A stretch of DNA of 64,000 bases from Hyphomicrobiales bacterium (GTDB lineage Bacteria > Pseudomonadota > Alphaproteobacteria > Rhizobiales > Rhizobiaceae): contig UCII01000018.1 in the NCBI GenBank assembly GCA_900472485.1, positions 1-64,000 of the forward strand, in the 5' to 3' direction. The translations under genes and the position numbers were made by a program. Numbering within the stretch: the stretch's first letter is position 1; each line of letters starts with the position of its first letter. This document shows, piece after piece, positions 33,308 to 42,058 of the stretch. Below the pieces are notes generated by a model, which was not told where the DNA came from, did not search any database, and was given only the letters and a program-made list of their open reading frames with translations.

Positions 33308-34906
33308 TCACCGATCCGAGGCGGCTCGGGCAGGCAATTCGAGCCGTCTGTCTATGCCGATATTGTCGAGAAACACCTCGTCGTGGCTGACGACCAGAAG
33401 CGCGCCGTCATAGGCGCGAAGGCCCGCTTCGACCGCGGCAATGGAATCGATATCCAGATGGTTAGTGGGCTCGTCGAGGATCAGCAGCGATGGCGGCACC
33501 GTGCCGCCGAGCACGCAGGCAAGCCCGGCGCGCAGAAGCTGTCCGCCGCTCAGACTGGAGACGATCTGCAGCGCGGCATCAGCCCGGAACATGAAGCGCG
33601 CCAGGGCAGCTCGGCAGGCATTTTCGTCCGCATCCGGGTTGATCCTGCGGAAATTGTCGCGGATCGACGGCGATGGATCGAGAAGGCTGACCCTTTGGTC
33701 CAACAGGGCGGAATGGACGACCCGCACCGTGCCGCTCCAGGGTTTTAGCGCGCCGGAGACCAGCGCCAGCAGTGTCGTTTTGCCCGAGCCGTTCGGCCCG
33801 GTGACGGCAACACGCTCCGGCCCCGTCATGATGAAATTGAAGTCGCGCAGGATTGGCCGTTCTGGCTCATAGCCGGCGGTGACGCCTTCCATCTTGAGGA
33901 CGATCCTGTTTGCCGGCAGCCCCGATGTCGGCAGCTTAACGGTCAGGGGCTGCAGGATCTCGATCTTTTCGCGGGCGGCGGCGGCATCCTGTAAAGCTTG
34001 GGCGTGGCGGCGTTCGGCAAGCCGCGTATTCTCCGCGCTTGTCATCTCGGCCCGCTCCTTCAAGCCGCCGAGCATGATGCGCGGAATACCGCCCTTGGCC
34101 GCCATCTTACGGCCTGCCTTGTCTCGCCTCGCCTGCCGTTCGACGGCTGCCTGGGCGCTTCTCTCCACTTCGGCGACACGCTTCTCCGCCTCGGCGAAAT
34201 CACGCTCAGCTGCGGAAAGCTCCAGCGCCTTGCGTTCGCGATATTGGCTCCAGTTGCCGCCATAGCGCGAGGCGCCGAGCGATGTCAGTTCGACGATCGC
34301 ATCCATGGTATCGAGCAGCTCACGGTCATGGCTGATGACGATGGCGCCTGCCCTCCAGCCCGCAAGCAGATCGATGACAGCAGCGCGGCCGTCGCGATCC
34401 AGATTGTTTGTGGGTTCGTCGAGGATCAAGAAATCAGGATCGTCGACGATAAGGGCCGCAAGCCCGCAACGGGTGCGCTGTCCTCCCGACAGGGGCACGA
34501 GAGGCGTTTCCGGCGTGACGTCGAGCCCGACACGATCAAGGGCTGCGGCGATGCGCGACTCGAGCGTCCAGTCGGCCAGGGCGAGTTCATCGTTGGTCGC
34601 CTCGCCGGCTTCCGCCCGCTTCAGGACGGCAAGGGCTTCGCTTGCGCCAAAAAGATCGGCAACGGTCTCGTCCGCTTCCACCTGCACGCTCTGGCGCAGG
34701 ATCCCCAATCGGCCGTTGAACGAGATGCTGCCGGATTGCGGCTGCAGTTCGCCGGAGATGAGCTTGATCAGCGTCGTCTTGCCGACGCCGTTGCGTCCGA
34801 CAAGGCCGGTGCGTTCTGCACCGAAGCTCAGATCGAGATTTGAAAGAAGCGGCCGGCCGTCAGGCGTGGACCACGAAAGATTGGATAGAACGATGGATAT
34901 GGGCAT
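33308..34906 (-). CDS. ABC-F family ATPase
   Basis: 532 residues, no membrane segments, two ABC domains in one chain. First: GRNGVGKTT (Walker A), LSGGQRTRCGL (signature), LILDEPTNNLD (Walker B). Second: GPNGSGKTT, LSGGQLLRAGL, LILDEPTNHLD. A charged linker (KALELSAAERDFAEAEKRVAEVE...) joins them, as in ribosome-associated ABC-F proteins such as EttA, Uup and the antibiotic-protection factors. Role at the ribosome is likely; subclass cannot be set by eye. ATG 34906 is used; upstream reading to 34990 is spurious. Confidence 0.92.
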   Translation of the reverse strand: MPISIVLSNLSWSTPDGRPLLSNLDLSFGAERTGLVGRNGVGKTTLIKLISGELQPQSGSISFNGRLGILRQSVQVEADETVADLFGASEALAVLKRAEAGEATNDELALADWTLESRIAAALDRVGLDVTPETPLVPLSGGQRTRCGLAALIVDDPDFLILDEPTNNLDRDGRAAVIDLLAGWRAGAIVISHDRELLDTMDAIVELTSLGASRYGGNWSQYRERKALELSAAERDFAEAEKRVAEVERSAQAAVERQARRDKAGRKMAAKGGIPRIMLGGLKERAEMTSAENTRLAERRHAQALQDAAAAREKIEILQPLTVKLPTSGLPANRIVLKMEGVTAGYEPERPILRDFNFIMTGPERVAVTGPNGSGKTTLLALVSGALKPWSGTVRVVHSALLDQRVSLLDPSPSIRDNFRRINPDADENACRAALARFMFRADAALQIVSSLSGGQLLRAGLACVLGGTVPPSLLILDEPTNHLDIDSIAAVEAGLRAYDGALLVVSHDEVFLDNIGIDRRLELPARAASDR

Positions 34907-35055
34907 GAGCAAGAATGTCCTCGATGGCAAGGCTGAACGGCATTGCGGTCGAGGTGGAATCCATTGCTGCACACATCCTGTTGGTATCAACGATGCTCAT
35001 AAACTAGGCGAGCGGCATCTTCAGTTCAAGTCCTGCGAGTGAAGATGCAGGCATT

Positions 35056-35637
35056 TCACGCGTTGGCATCGATGGCGTCAAGGAAGTCGATGACACGTTT
35101 CCAGGTGAGATCGGCGGCCTTGGCGTCATAATCGGGCAGGCTGGCATCGGTATAGAGATGGCCACCGACCGGATACCGGAAGATCTCTGCCGCGACGCCG
35201 GACTTGGTGACGGCCTGCCGCCAGGCGGCAACATCTTCCTCCGGTTCGAACGGGTCCGGTTCAGCCAGATGCAGCTGCAAGGGCAGACCCTTGCGCGCGT
35301 TCTCGGCGATCGGGGCGATGCCGTGCAGCAAAAGGATGCCGGTCGTCTTTTGCCGCTTTGGCCACAGGCTGGAGATAACGCCGGCCCCCATTGAAAACCC
35401 GGCCAATACGGTCGAGGCCGGCAGACCGGCCAGCGCCCATTCAGCGCGCTCGCAGATCGTTTCCCAGCCGATCTCGTCCTTGAATTCGAACCCTTCTTCG
35501 ATCGACCGAGCGATCAGCCCGTCATAGAGATCCGGCGCGAAAGCCTTGTGCCCGGCCGCCTGCGCCCGTTCCACGGCCTCGTGCTCAAGCGAGCGCAGAC
35601 CATAGACGGAGTGGAAGAAGATCACCGTTGCCATCAT
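35056..35637 (-). CDS. Dienelactone hydrolase-family protein, serine nucleophile
   Basis: 193 residues, small alpha/beta hydrolase: VIFFHSVYGLRSLEHEAVERAQAAGHKAFAPDLYDG, the nucleophile elbow LAGFSMGAGVISS (Ser, where classic dienelactone hydrolases have Cys), LLLHGIAP, and the late PVGGHLYTDASLPDYDAKAADLTWKRVIDFLD with the histidine. The Ser elbow suggests esterase-type chemistry. ATG 35637 has AGGGAAG. Single gene; promoter region 35638-35824 shared with the DUF1127 terminator. Confidence 0.88.
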   Translation of the reverse strand: MMATVIFFHSVYGLRSLEHEAVERAQAAGHKAFAPDLYDGLIARSIEEGFEFKDEIGWETICERAEWALAGLPASTVLAGFSMGAGVISSLWPKRQKTTGILLLHGIAPIAENARKGLPLQLHLAEPDPFEPEEDVAAWRQAVTKSGVAAEIFRYPVGGHLYTDASLPDYDAKAADLTWKRVIDFLDAIDANA

Positions 35638-35732
35638 CGCTTCCCTACTATTCGGATCAGGTCGTTAGATAAGACAGTTGCCGCCGGAGGCAACTTGCCC
35701 GCGCGTGATCCATGACGGAAACCGGTCTCGAG

Positions 35733-35773
35733 AAAGAAAAAACCCGGTGTTGGCCCTTAGGCCGAACACCGGG
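35733..35773 (-). terminator. Intrinsic terminator after the DUF1127 gene
   Basis: Read on the minus strand, CCCGGTGTT...AACACCGGG forms a strong hairpin followed by TTTTTTCTTTC. It is about 50 bases after the DUF1127 stop. Confidence 0.92.
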
Positions 35774-35824
35774 AAAGAGGCAGGGCTTATTGGCTATCAC
35801 CCTGCGGGGAAACTATTGCCGCCA

Positions 35825-36130
35825 TCAGCCTCTGAAGCTGCTGAAGGCGGAGAGGCGCGCGCAGCGACGCGCAGAATTGGTGAGATGGCCCGACGGATCC
35901 CCAAAGAAGGTGGAGGTGGTCAGCGCAGCGTTCAAATCCTGCCTGGTGAGGCCGATGTCGCTCAACTGAGCGTCGTTCAGCTCATTCAGATATTCGATTT
36001 CCTTACGATTTCGGATTGCGCGCCAGATCGATGCGACATTGCTCAAAGCAAGTACAACGCGTGCCGTCAGTGACAGCGATGGCGTTGCCAAATCGAGTCC
36101 GAGTGTCCGATCTATCGTGCGCATTTCCAT
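35825..36130 (-). CDS. DUF1127 small protein
   Basis: 101 residues. The DUF1127 segment (IRNRKEIEYLNELNDAQLSDIGLTRQDL, residues 40-66) is followed by a tail of about 35 residues. Short DUF1127 proteins are linked to phosphate and carbon metabolism in Agrobacterium and bind RNA in other alphaproteobacteria; this longer form has an added N-terminus. ATG 36130 or 36124 are possible starts. Strong terminator downstream. It is divergent from a LysR gene with a 195-base gap. Confidence 0.87.
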   Translation of the reverse strand: MEMRTIDRTLGLDLATPSLSLTARVVLALSNVASIWRAIRNRKEIEYLNELNDAQLSDIGLTRQDLNAALTTSTFFGDPSGHLTNSARRCARLSAFSSFRG

Positions 36131-36325
36131 ATTCCTTTCCTTGGGGCACGCGCATCAGCCAGGCCCCTTCCCGATCATCCGGAAAAGGGCATAGGCCGGG
36201 AGGAGTTCGACAAGAGTTCTGTTCGATTGGTATGCTGAATTGCATTCAGAAGATGCCAAAGCCCTATTGATCAGTCCAACGAATGTTTCTAATGATAACT
36301 ATCAAACTCCTTTATAGGTAAACCC

Positions 36326-37279
36326 ATGTCCGCGCCGCTTGACATCGATCAGTTGCAGACCTTCATCGCAATCGTGGATTCAGGAAGCTTCACCAAGGCG
36401 GCCGACCGCGTGTTCAAGACGCAATCGGCCGTCTCCATGCAGATGCGGCGGCTGGAAGAGCGCATTGGCAAGCAACTCTTTATCAAGGATGGCCGCGGCA
36501 ACCGCCTGACGGCGGAAGGCGACAAGCTGCTGAACTACGCCCGCCGCATCATTCGCCTGAACAACGAGGCGATGGCGGCTTTCGATGACAACCGTCTCGA
36601 AGGCACGCTGCGCATCGGCACACCGGACGATTATGCCGACCGCTACATGCCCGAAATCATCGGCCGCTTCGCCAAGACGCATCCGAATGTCGAGCTTTAC
36701 ATCGTCTGCGAACCCTCGGTCGATCTCGCCGAGCGCATGCATCGCGGTGAGCTCGATATCGCGCTCGTCACCCACAATCCGCGCGAACGCATGTCGGACG
36801 TGGTTCGAACGGAACCGCTCTGCTGGGTCGGCTCGGCCAATCATCCGCTGCGCGACGATGCGCCCATTCCGCTCGCCGTCGGCCGTCGCGACTGTCAATG
36901 GCGCCAGCTCGCCTGCTCGGCGCTCGATGCCGGCGGCCGCGACTATCAGATCCTGTTTACCAGCTGGTCCTGCACCGTCGTTGCCGCGGCCGTGCTTGCC
37001 GGCATGGCGGTTTCGGTCATGCCGGAATCGGCGCTCAGGACCGGCATGAAAGTGCTGACCCAGGCCGATGGCTTTCCGCCGCTGCCGCCGGTGCAGATCG
37101 GGATCATGAAGCGGGCCGGCCTGTCCGTATCGCTGATGAACGCCATCACCGCGCATATATCGGCCTGCCTGGACAACATCACGCCGGCTGCGGTGGATGA
37201 CGATCTCGATGGCGAGGTGAAGACCTATACGCGCTTCTATCCGCGACTGCGCGCCGGGCACATTCTGCCGGGCTGGTGA
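36326..37279 (+). CDS. LysR-family transcriptional regulator
   Basis: 317 residues. Winged helix: IDQLQTFIAIVDSGSFTKAADRVFKTQSAVSMQMRRLEERIGKQLF, a textbook LysR HTH. Effector domain: GTLRIGTPDDYADRYMPEIIGRF, RGELDIALVTHNPRERMSD, DYQILFTSWSCTVVAAAVLAGMAVSVMPE and a C-terminal tail of about 30 residues beyond the usual end (DDDLDGEVKTYTRFYPRLRAGHILPGW). Divergent from the DUF1127 gene, which may be a target. Start ATG 36326 has AGGTAA. Ligand unknown. Confidence 0.92.
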   Translation: MSAPLDIDQLQTFIAIVDSGSFTKAADRVFKTQSAVSMQMRRLEERIGKQLFIKDGRGNRLTAEGDKLLNYARRIIRLNNEAMAAFDDNRLEGTLRIGTPDDYADRYMPEIIGRFAKTHPNVELYIVCEPSVDLAERMHRGELDIALVTHNPRERMSDVVRTEPLCWVGSANHPLRDDAPIPLAVGRRDCQWRQLACSALDAGGRDYQILFTSWSCTVVAAAVLAGMAVSVMPESALRTGMKVLTQADGFPPLPPVQIGIMKRAGLSVSLMNAITAHISACLDNITPAAVDDDLDGEVKTYTRFYPRLRAGHILPGW

Positions 37280-37315
37280 AATCGAAGCGCACCAGCCGGT
37301 TAGCTTCGTCGATGG

Positions 37316-37948
37316 TTACTGCTCCGGCTCCGCCAGCAGGGTGGCGCGGATCACCTGCTTCCATTCATGCAGCATGCGATGCGCCATTTCCTCCTCGCTC
37401 ATGATGGCAAAGCGGACGGATGCGCCGATCAAATGGCTGAACAGCTGCGTGCGCGCCTCGAGGTCGATGCGGCTTTCAGCCCGAAGGAAAGGCCGAATGC
37501 TTTCCAGGAAAATTTCGGCGACACGCTTGCTGTGCTGTATGTTGAGCCGGAGGATATCCCTGTCGATATCGGTACCGAGCCAGACGCCGATATAGGCGGG
37601 ATCGCTGCGAAACTCGCGATAATACCAATCGATCATGGTGCAGACGAGCTCGATGGCGTGATCGAGTGATGTCACGAAGGCAAAAGCCTCTCCGACCTTT
37701 TGCCGGATGCGGCTGGAATGCCGTTCGAGCAAGGCGCGGACAATCGCCGCCTTGTCCGGAAAATACTGATAGACAGAGCCGATCGGGATTGCCGCAACCG
37801 TAGCCAGCTCTGTCATCTTCATTGCGCTCACCCCCTTCTCGGCGATCAGCGCGGCCGCAACCGACAGGATGGCATCGACACGCTGGATGCTTCGCTCCTG
37901 CTGTGGCCTCTTTCGAAACGTAATGCGGTCGGGATTATCCGGATTCAT
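37316..37948 (-). CDS. TetR-family transcriptional regulator
   Basis: 210 residues. N-terminal HTH: RSIQRVDAILSVAAALIAEKGVSAMKMTELATVAAIPIGSVYQYFPDKAAIVRALLERH, complete with the YQYFPDK helix end. The C-terminal domain (HAIELVCTMIDWYYREFRSDPAYIGVW) is all helical. It is the first gene on this strand before 197 bases of spacer, so its target cannot be read from position with confidence. The DLH gene further left is the nearest same-strand neighbour. Confidence 0.91.
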   Translation of the reverse strand: MNPDNPDRITFRKRPQQERSIQRVDAILSVAAALIAEKGVSAMKMTELATVAAIPIGSVYQYFPDKAAIVRALLERHSSRIRQKVGEAFAFVTSLDHAIELVCTMIDWYYREFRSDPAYIGVWLGTDIDRDILRLNIQHSKRVAEIFLESIRPFLRAESRIDLEARTQLFSHLIGASVRFAIMSEEEMAHRMLHEWKQVIRATLLAEPEQ

Positions 37949-38081
37949 GCTCTTCCCGTTTCATTCTAGCACTGAACGACGCTCAAGCGCGCAGACGCTA
38001 TGACATCCGACGCGTTCAATGCGCGTAAACGGGAAAAGTCCAATTTTAATCATAACTTAGGAGCAGGCGCGAACTCCGGAA

Positions 38082-38110
38082 CGAGGGCCAAAACATGGTT
38101 TCGGCCCTCG
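38082..38110. terminator. Hairpin near the dienelactone hydrolase gene end
   Basis: CGAGGGCC pairs perfectly with GGCCCTCG around 13 bases. It lies 36 bases past the DLH stop (read on the minus strand). No T-run is visible; a Rho-independent function is uncertain. Confidence 0.45.
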
Positions 38111-38145
38111 TAATCGGTAAGCCCGCATCCTGAACCTGTGCCGTT

Positions 38146-39027
38146 CTAGGACAGGTATTTCCTCAGGAAATCGACTGTCCTGCCCCAGGCAAGATCGGCC
38201 GCCTTCTTGTCGTATCGGGCAGCCGAGGTATCGTTGTTGAAAGCGTGATTGACGCCGTCATAGACGAAGATCTCGAAGGTCTTGCCGCCGGCCTGCAGCT
38301 CCTTGCGGTAGGCATCGATGCCGGCATTGATGCGATCGTCGAGGCCGGCGTAATGCAGCAACAGGGCCGCCTTGATCTTCGGAACCTCGCCTGCCGACGG
38401 CTGCGCGCCGTAGTAGGCAACGCCAGCCTTCAGCTCCGGTGAGATAGTCGCGAAACGGTTGACGAGGCCGCCACCCCAGCAGAAGCCGACGGCACCGACC
38501 TTGCCGTTGGCGCCATCCGTTTTGGCGAGATAGGTCAGGCTCGCCTCGGCATTGGCGGCCGTTAATGCCGGATCGAGATTGGTGAACATGTCGCGGGCCT
38601 TGTCCTCGTCCTCGGGCGTGCCGCCGAGCGGAGACAGGAAATCGGGCGCCAGCACCACAAAACCCTCCAGCGCCACCCGACGGGCGACATCGCGGATATG
38701 CGGGTTGAGGCCGCGGTTCTCGTGGATGACGATGACACCGCCGAGGTTGCCGGCCGCATTTTTCGGGCGGGCGAGATACCCCTTCATCTCGCCCTTGCTA
38801 CCGGCAAAAGTCACATCCTTGGTTTCCAGCCTGTTGTCATCCGCGGCAATGACCTCGGCGCTTGCCTTGTTGGCGGCAAGCAGCGGCGCGATGGCAGCGG
38901 CGGCACCGGCCGAGCCTGCGAGCTTGGTCAGCTTTTCCATGAAACTCCGACGGTCGAGCGTCAGATGCGTGTATTCGTCATAGGCGTTGATCATCGCCTG
39001 CGTCACGACCGGCTTTTCCGTGCTCAT
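38146..39027 (-). CDS. Dienelactone hydrolase-family protein, exported, Cys nucleophile
   Basis: 293 residues. The N-terminal part (LTLDRRSFMEKLTKLAGSAGAAAAIAPLLAANKASA) has a twin-arginine-like DRRSFM motif and hydrophobic stretch, so Tat export is likely. The hydrolase has GGVIVIHENRGLNPHIRDVARRVALEGFVVLAPDF, the elbow VGFCWGGG with Cys183, an aspartate in HYAGLDDRINAG and the late VNHAFNND. This Cys-Asp-His set is the classic dienelactone hydrolase triad. Start ATG 39027 has GAGAAGAGG. Substrate unknown. Confidence 0.91.
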   Translation of the reverse strand: MSTEKPVVTQAMINAYDEYTHLTLDRRSFMEKLTKLAGSAGAAAAIAPLLAANKASAEVIAADDNRLETKDVTFAGSKGEMKGYLARPKNAAGNLGGVIVIHENRGLNPHIRDVARRVALEGFVVLAPDFLSPLGGTPEDEDKARDMFTNLDPALTAANAEASLTYLAKTDGANGKVGAVGFCWGGGLVNRFATISPELKAGVAYYGAQPSAGEVPKIKAALLLHYAGLDDRINAGIDAYRKELQAGGKTFEIFVYDGVNHAFNNDTSAARYDKKAADLAWGRTVDFLRKYLS

Positions 39028-39172
39028 AATCCTCTTCTCCCTGTTTCCCCGGCAGCAGGCAACAAACGACCGGCCACCCGCTGACAAGATAGGTCAACCG
39101 ATGTCGGCGTAACGGTAAAGGAAAAACACAAACGCGTTACCGCAGGTTGCGGCTTGCGGAATGCAGGCAGCC

Positions 39173-39595
39173 TCAGGAGAAGGCGAGCCAGATGCCAAGC
39201 CAGCCCCACATACAGACCAGGGCTGCAAAGCCGAGAGCAAAGAGCGGGCTGCGATAGCGCAGATTATTGCTGGTCACATGCACGAAGGCATGAGCGTAGC
39301 GCGTGGCGACGAAGATCCAGGCGAGGATCACGGCAGGCAGATTATCCGCCTGAGCGGTGTAGAGGACGATACAACCGACATGGAAGAGCAAGGGTAGCTC
39401 GAACTGATTGGCGAGGCTGTTTCGCACCACCAGGCTTTCCGCCGGTTCGTCGGCTGTATGGTTTTCGCGGAATTGCGCTGGCTGGATGCGGCCGGCCTTC
39501 ACCAACACGCGGCGGCGCCATCCGAGGAGCGCATAGAGGATGAAGACCAGTATGGCATGCGCCACCATGGGCCAAAACATTTCATAGCCGGTCAC
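39173..39595 (-). CDS. MAPEG-family membrane protein
   Basis: 140 residues with four hydrophobic segments: PMVAHAILVFILYALLG, NQFELPLLFHVGCIVLYT (the ELP motif), AWIFVATRYAHAFVHV and SPLFALGFAALVCMWGWLGIWL. MAPEG proteins are eicosanoid/glutathione-metabolism relatives of the inner membrane. GTG 39595 has AAAGGAG nine bases upstream. Function in bacteria unclear. A large palindromic repeat follows upstream of it. Confidence 0.88.
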   Translation of the reverse strand: MTGYEMFWPMVAHAILVFILYALLGWRRRVLVKAGRIQPAQFRENHTADEPAESLVVRNSLANQFELPLLFHVGCIVLYTAQADNLPAVILAWIFVATRYAHAFVHVTSNNLRYRSPLFALGFAALVCMWGWLGIWLAFS

Positions 39596-39632
39596 GCCGC
39601 CAACTCCTTTGGAACTTCCGAAAGCCGAACCA

Positions 39633-39684
39633 CTGTATAGCTTTGTCCTTAAATCGATTCCGATTTAAGGACAAAGCTATACAG
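39633..39684. repeat. 52-base perfect inverted repeat
   Basis: Two 24-base arms (39633-39656 and 39661-39684) are exact reverse complements around ATTC. The arms begin CTGTATAGCTTTGTCC. It lies between the MAPEG gene and a second palindrome, in a 150-base intergenic gap. Such exact long palindromes fit dispersed Rhizobium intergenic elements. Confidence 0.9.
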
Positions 39685-39697
39685 TAGATCTAAAATG

Positions 39698-39741
39698 CTA
39701 CAGCGACCTTTGCGCGTCACGTATGACGCGCGGCGCTGTAG
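39698..39741. repeat. Second palindrome of the same intergenic block
   Basis: CTACAGCG...TGCGCGTCA pairs with TGACGCGC...CGCTGTAG around CGTA, with small internal mismatches. It ends five bases before the stop of the membrane-protein gene on the minus strand, so it lies at that transcript's 3' end. Confidence 0.85.
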
Positions 39742-39745
39742 TCAA

Positions 39746-40336
39746 TCAGGACGGCCGCGTGCCGTCTGGCGACAGGTAGCGAAAAATCGCGAAGCGGGCC
39801 AGTAGAATAACCGTCACAACCAGTGTCAGGAATTTCAGCCGCACGATGATCGGCAGCAGGCCTGCCAGCAGCGATATCGTGGCATCGGATGGCATTGCGG
39901 GCGGATAGAGCATCAGGCCGGCGATATTCTCGGCATAATCGACAAGCGTGTAGAAGATCGGCAGGCAGAAGATGACTGCGGTCGCGCCAGGTGGGATCGG
40001 TCGGCCGAAGAAAAAGCCGCCGGGGCCGACCAGCCGCATTAGGCAAAACAGCAACCCGCCCAGCACCAGCGGGAAGATCAGCTCAGGCCCGAGATACATC
40101 GAATGCAGGATGGTCGCCGGATCGGGGTGATCCTTGAGGTAACGGATCATGGCGATCACGTCGTCGCGCTCATAGCCGCCGATCCGCGCATCGAGCATCG
40201 ACTGACCGGCTGCTGCATCACTGAACGCCCGGACGAAGCCGGCCTGAATCCAGGCAAAAAGTGCCAGGGAAAGAGCCGCAAGGATCGCCGCCAGACCCTG
40301 TAAGGACCTGGCACTGTCCGAAGCGCGATCTGCCAT
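39746..40336 (-). CDS. Integral membrane protein of unknown function
   Basis: 196 residues, four to five hydrophobic segments (SLQGLAAILAALSLALFAWIQAGFV, LGPELIFPLVLGGLLFCLMRLV, AVIFCLPIFYTLVDYAENIAGLML, LKFLTLVVTVILLARFAIF). I do not recognise the family. The gene starts three bases after the guaB stop (TGATCGATG), so the two are translated from one message. A link to purine or membrane metabolism is only position-based. Confidence 0.8.
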   Translation of the reverse strand: MADRASDSARSLQGLAAILAALSLALFAWIQAGFVRAFSDAAAGQSMLDARIGGYERDDVIAMIRYLKDHPDPATILHSMYLGPELIFPLVLGGLLFCLMRLVGPGGFFFGRPIPPGATAVIFCLPIFYTLVDYAENIAGLMLYPPAMPSDATISLLAGLLPIIVRLKFLTLVVTVILLARFAIFRYLSPDGTRPS

Positions 40337-40339
40337 CGA

Positions 40340-41824
40340 TCAGCCGCCTGCGCCGGGATAGTTCGGGCTTTCGCGGGTGATCGTGACGTCATGGGCATGG
40401 CTTTCGCGCAGGCCCGCGCCGGAGATGCGCACGAAGGTGGCGCGCTCCTGGAAATCCTTGAGATCGGCACCGCCGACATAGCCCATGGCTGCCTTGAGAC
40501 CGCCTGCGAGCTGATGCAGCACGCCGGAGACAGGACCCTTATAAGGAACCTGGCCTTCAATGCCTTCCGGCACGAGCTTCAGCGTGTCACGGACCTCGGC
40601 CTGGAAGTAGCGGTCCGCCGAGCCGCGCGCCATGGCGCCGACGGAGCCCATGCCGCGATAGGCCTTGAAGGACCGGCCTTGGTAAAGAAAGACTTCGCCG
40701 GGGCTTTCGTCCGTGCCGGCAAGCAGCGAGCCGATCATGACAGCCGATGCTCCGGCGGCGATCGCCTTGGCAAGATCGCCAGAGAATTTGATGCCGCCAT
40801 CGGCGATGACAGGAATATTCTGTTCCCGCGCCGCCTCGACAGCCGACATGATAGCGGCAAGCTGCGGCACGCCAACGCCGGCAACGATGCGGGTGGTGCA
40901 AATCGAACCGGGGCCGATACCGACCTTGACTGCATCGGCGCCGGCATCGATCAGCGCGCGCGTGCCGTCATAGGTAGCGACATTGCCAGCCATGATGCGG
41001 ACGGAGTTTGAAAGCTTCTTGACGCGGGTGACGGCATCGAGAACGCGTTGCGAATGGCCGTGGGCGGTGTCGACGACCAGAAGGTCGACGCCAGCCTCGA
41101 TCAGGCGTTCGGCACGTTCGAAACCATCGTCGCCGACATTGATGGCCGCGGCGGCGCGCAGGCGGCCCTGCGCATCCTTGGAAGCGTTCGGGTTAAGCTG
41201 CGACTTCTCGATGTCCTTAACAGTGATCAGGCCGACCAGACGGCTATCGCCGTCGACGACGAGCAGCTTTTCGATACGATGCGTGTGGAGCAGGCGCTTG
41301 GCTTCCTGCTGCTGCACGCCATCCTTGACCGTGACGAGATTCTCGCGGGTCATCAGTTCGTAGATCTTTTGCGAGGGGTCAGACGCGAAGCGCACGTCAC
41401 GATTGGTGAGGATGCCGACGAGGCGATGCGATTTCTCGACGACCGGAATGCCGGAAATGCCGTGCGCCTTCATCAAGGCGAGCGCCTCGGCAAGCGTAGC
41501 GTCCGGACCGATGGTGACCGGATTGACCACCATGCCGCTTTCGAACTTCTTAACCTGGCGAACCTCTTCAGCCTGTTGCACCGGCGTCAGGTTGCGGTGG
41601 ATAACACCAATACCGCCGGCCTGGGCCATGGCGATGGCAAGGCGGCTTTCCGTCACCGTATCCATGGCGGCTGAAATGATCGGCAGGTTGAGATCGATAT
41701 CCTGGGCGATGCGGGTGGCGACATTCGTCTGGCCGGGCATGACCTCGGAGTGTCCCGGCTGCAGGAGCACGTCATCGAATGTCAGAGCATCCAACCCGGT
41801 TGGCGTTTCAATAATGCGTGCCAT
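40340..41824 (-). CDS. guaB: Inosine-5'-monophosphate dehydrogenase
   Basis: 494 residues. Converts IMP to XMP, the committed GMP step. Seen: LDALTFDDVLLQPGHSEVMP, PIISAAMDTVTESRLAIAMAQAGGIGVIHRNLT, two CBS domains (residues ~95-210, including GISGIPVVEKSHRLVGILTNRD and KLLVVDGDSRLVGLITVKD), VKVGIGPGSICTTRIVAGVGVPQ with the catalytic Cys, VIADGGIKFSGDLAKAIAAGA and EGQVPYKGPV. ATG 41824 has AAGGA; the track's longer start is TTG. First gene of a two-gene unit with the membrane protein. Confidence 0.97.
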   Translation of the reverse strand: MARIIETPTGLDALTFDDVLLQPGHSEVMPGQTNVATRIAQDIDLNLPIISAAMDTVTESRLAIAMAQAGGIGVIHRNLTPVQQAEEVRQVKKFESGMVVNPVTIGPDATLAEALALMKAHGISGIPVVEKSHRLVGILTNRDVRFASDPSQKIYELMTRENLVTVKDGVQQQEAKRLLHTHRIEKLLVVDGDSRLVGLITVKDIEKSQLNPNASKDAQGRLRAAAAINVGDDGFERAERLIEAGVDLLVVDTAHGHSQRVLDAVTRVKKLSNSVRIMAGNVATYDGTRALIDAGADAVKVGIGPGSICTTRIVAGVGVPQLAAIMSAVEAAREQNIPVIADGGIKFSGDLAKAIAAGASAVMIGSLLAGTDESPGEVFLYQGRSFKAYRGMGSVGAMARGSADRYFQAEVRDTLKLVPEGIEGQVPYKGPVSGVLHQLAGGLKAAMGYVGGADLKDFQERATFVRISGAGLRESHAHDVTITRESPNYPGAGG

Positions 41825-42058
41825 GGCCAATTCCTTCGTCTGTGAAAAACAGGAAAGCCCGGAACGAATCGTCTACCGGGCGATCTTGCAAGTGTTGCTT
41901 GGAAGTTGGCGAGGGCTGGTAACACGTCTATGACAGGAAGGGAATAGCAAAAAGCGATGGGCAGCTATGCTAAGCCTTGGTTTCAGTGAGGGATCCAACC
42001 TCTACGCTGTGATAATCTCATGCAAATGACTATTGAGGATTCAGACAAGGTGGCACTT

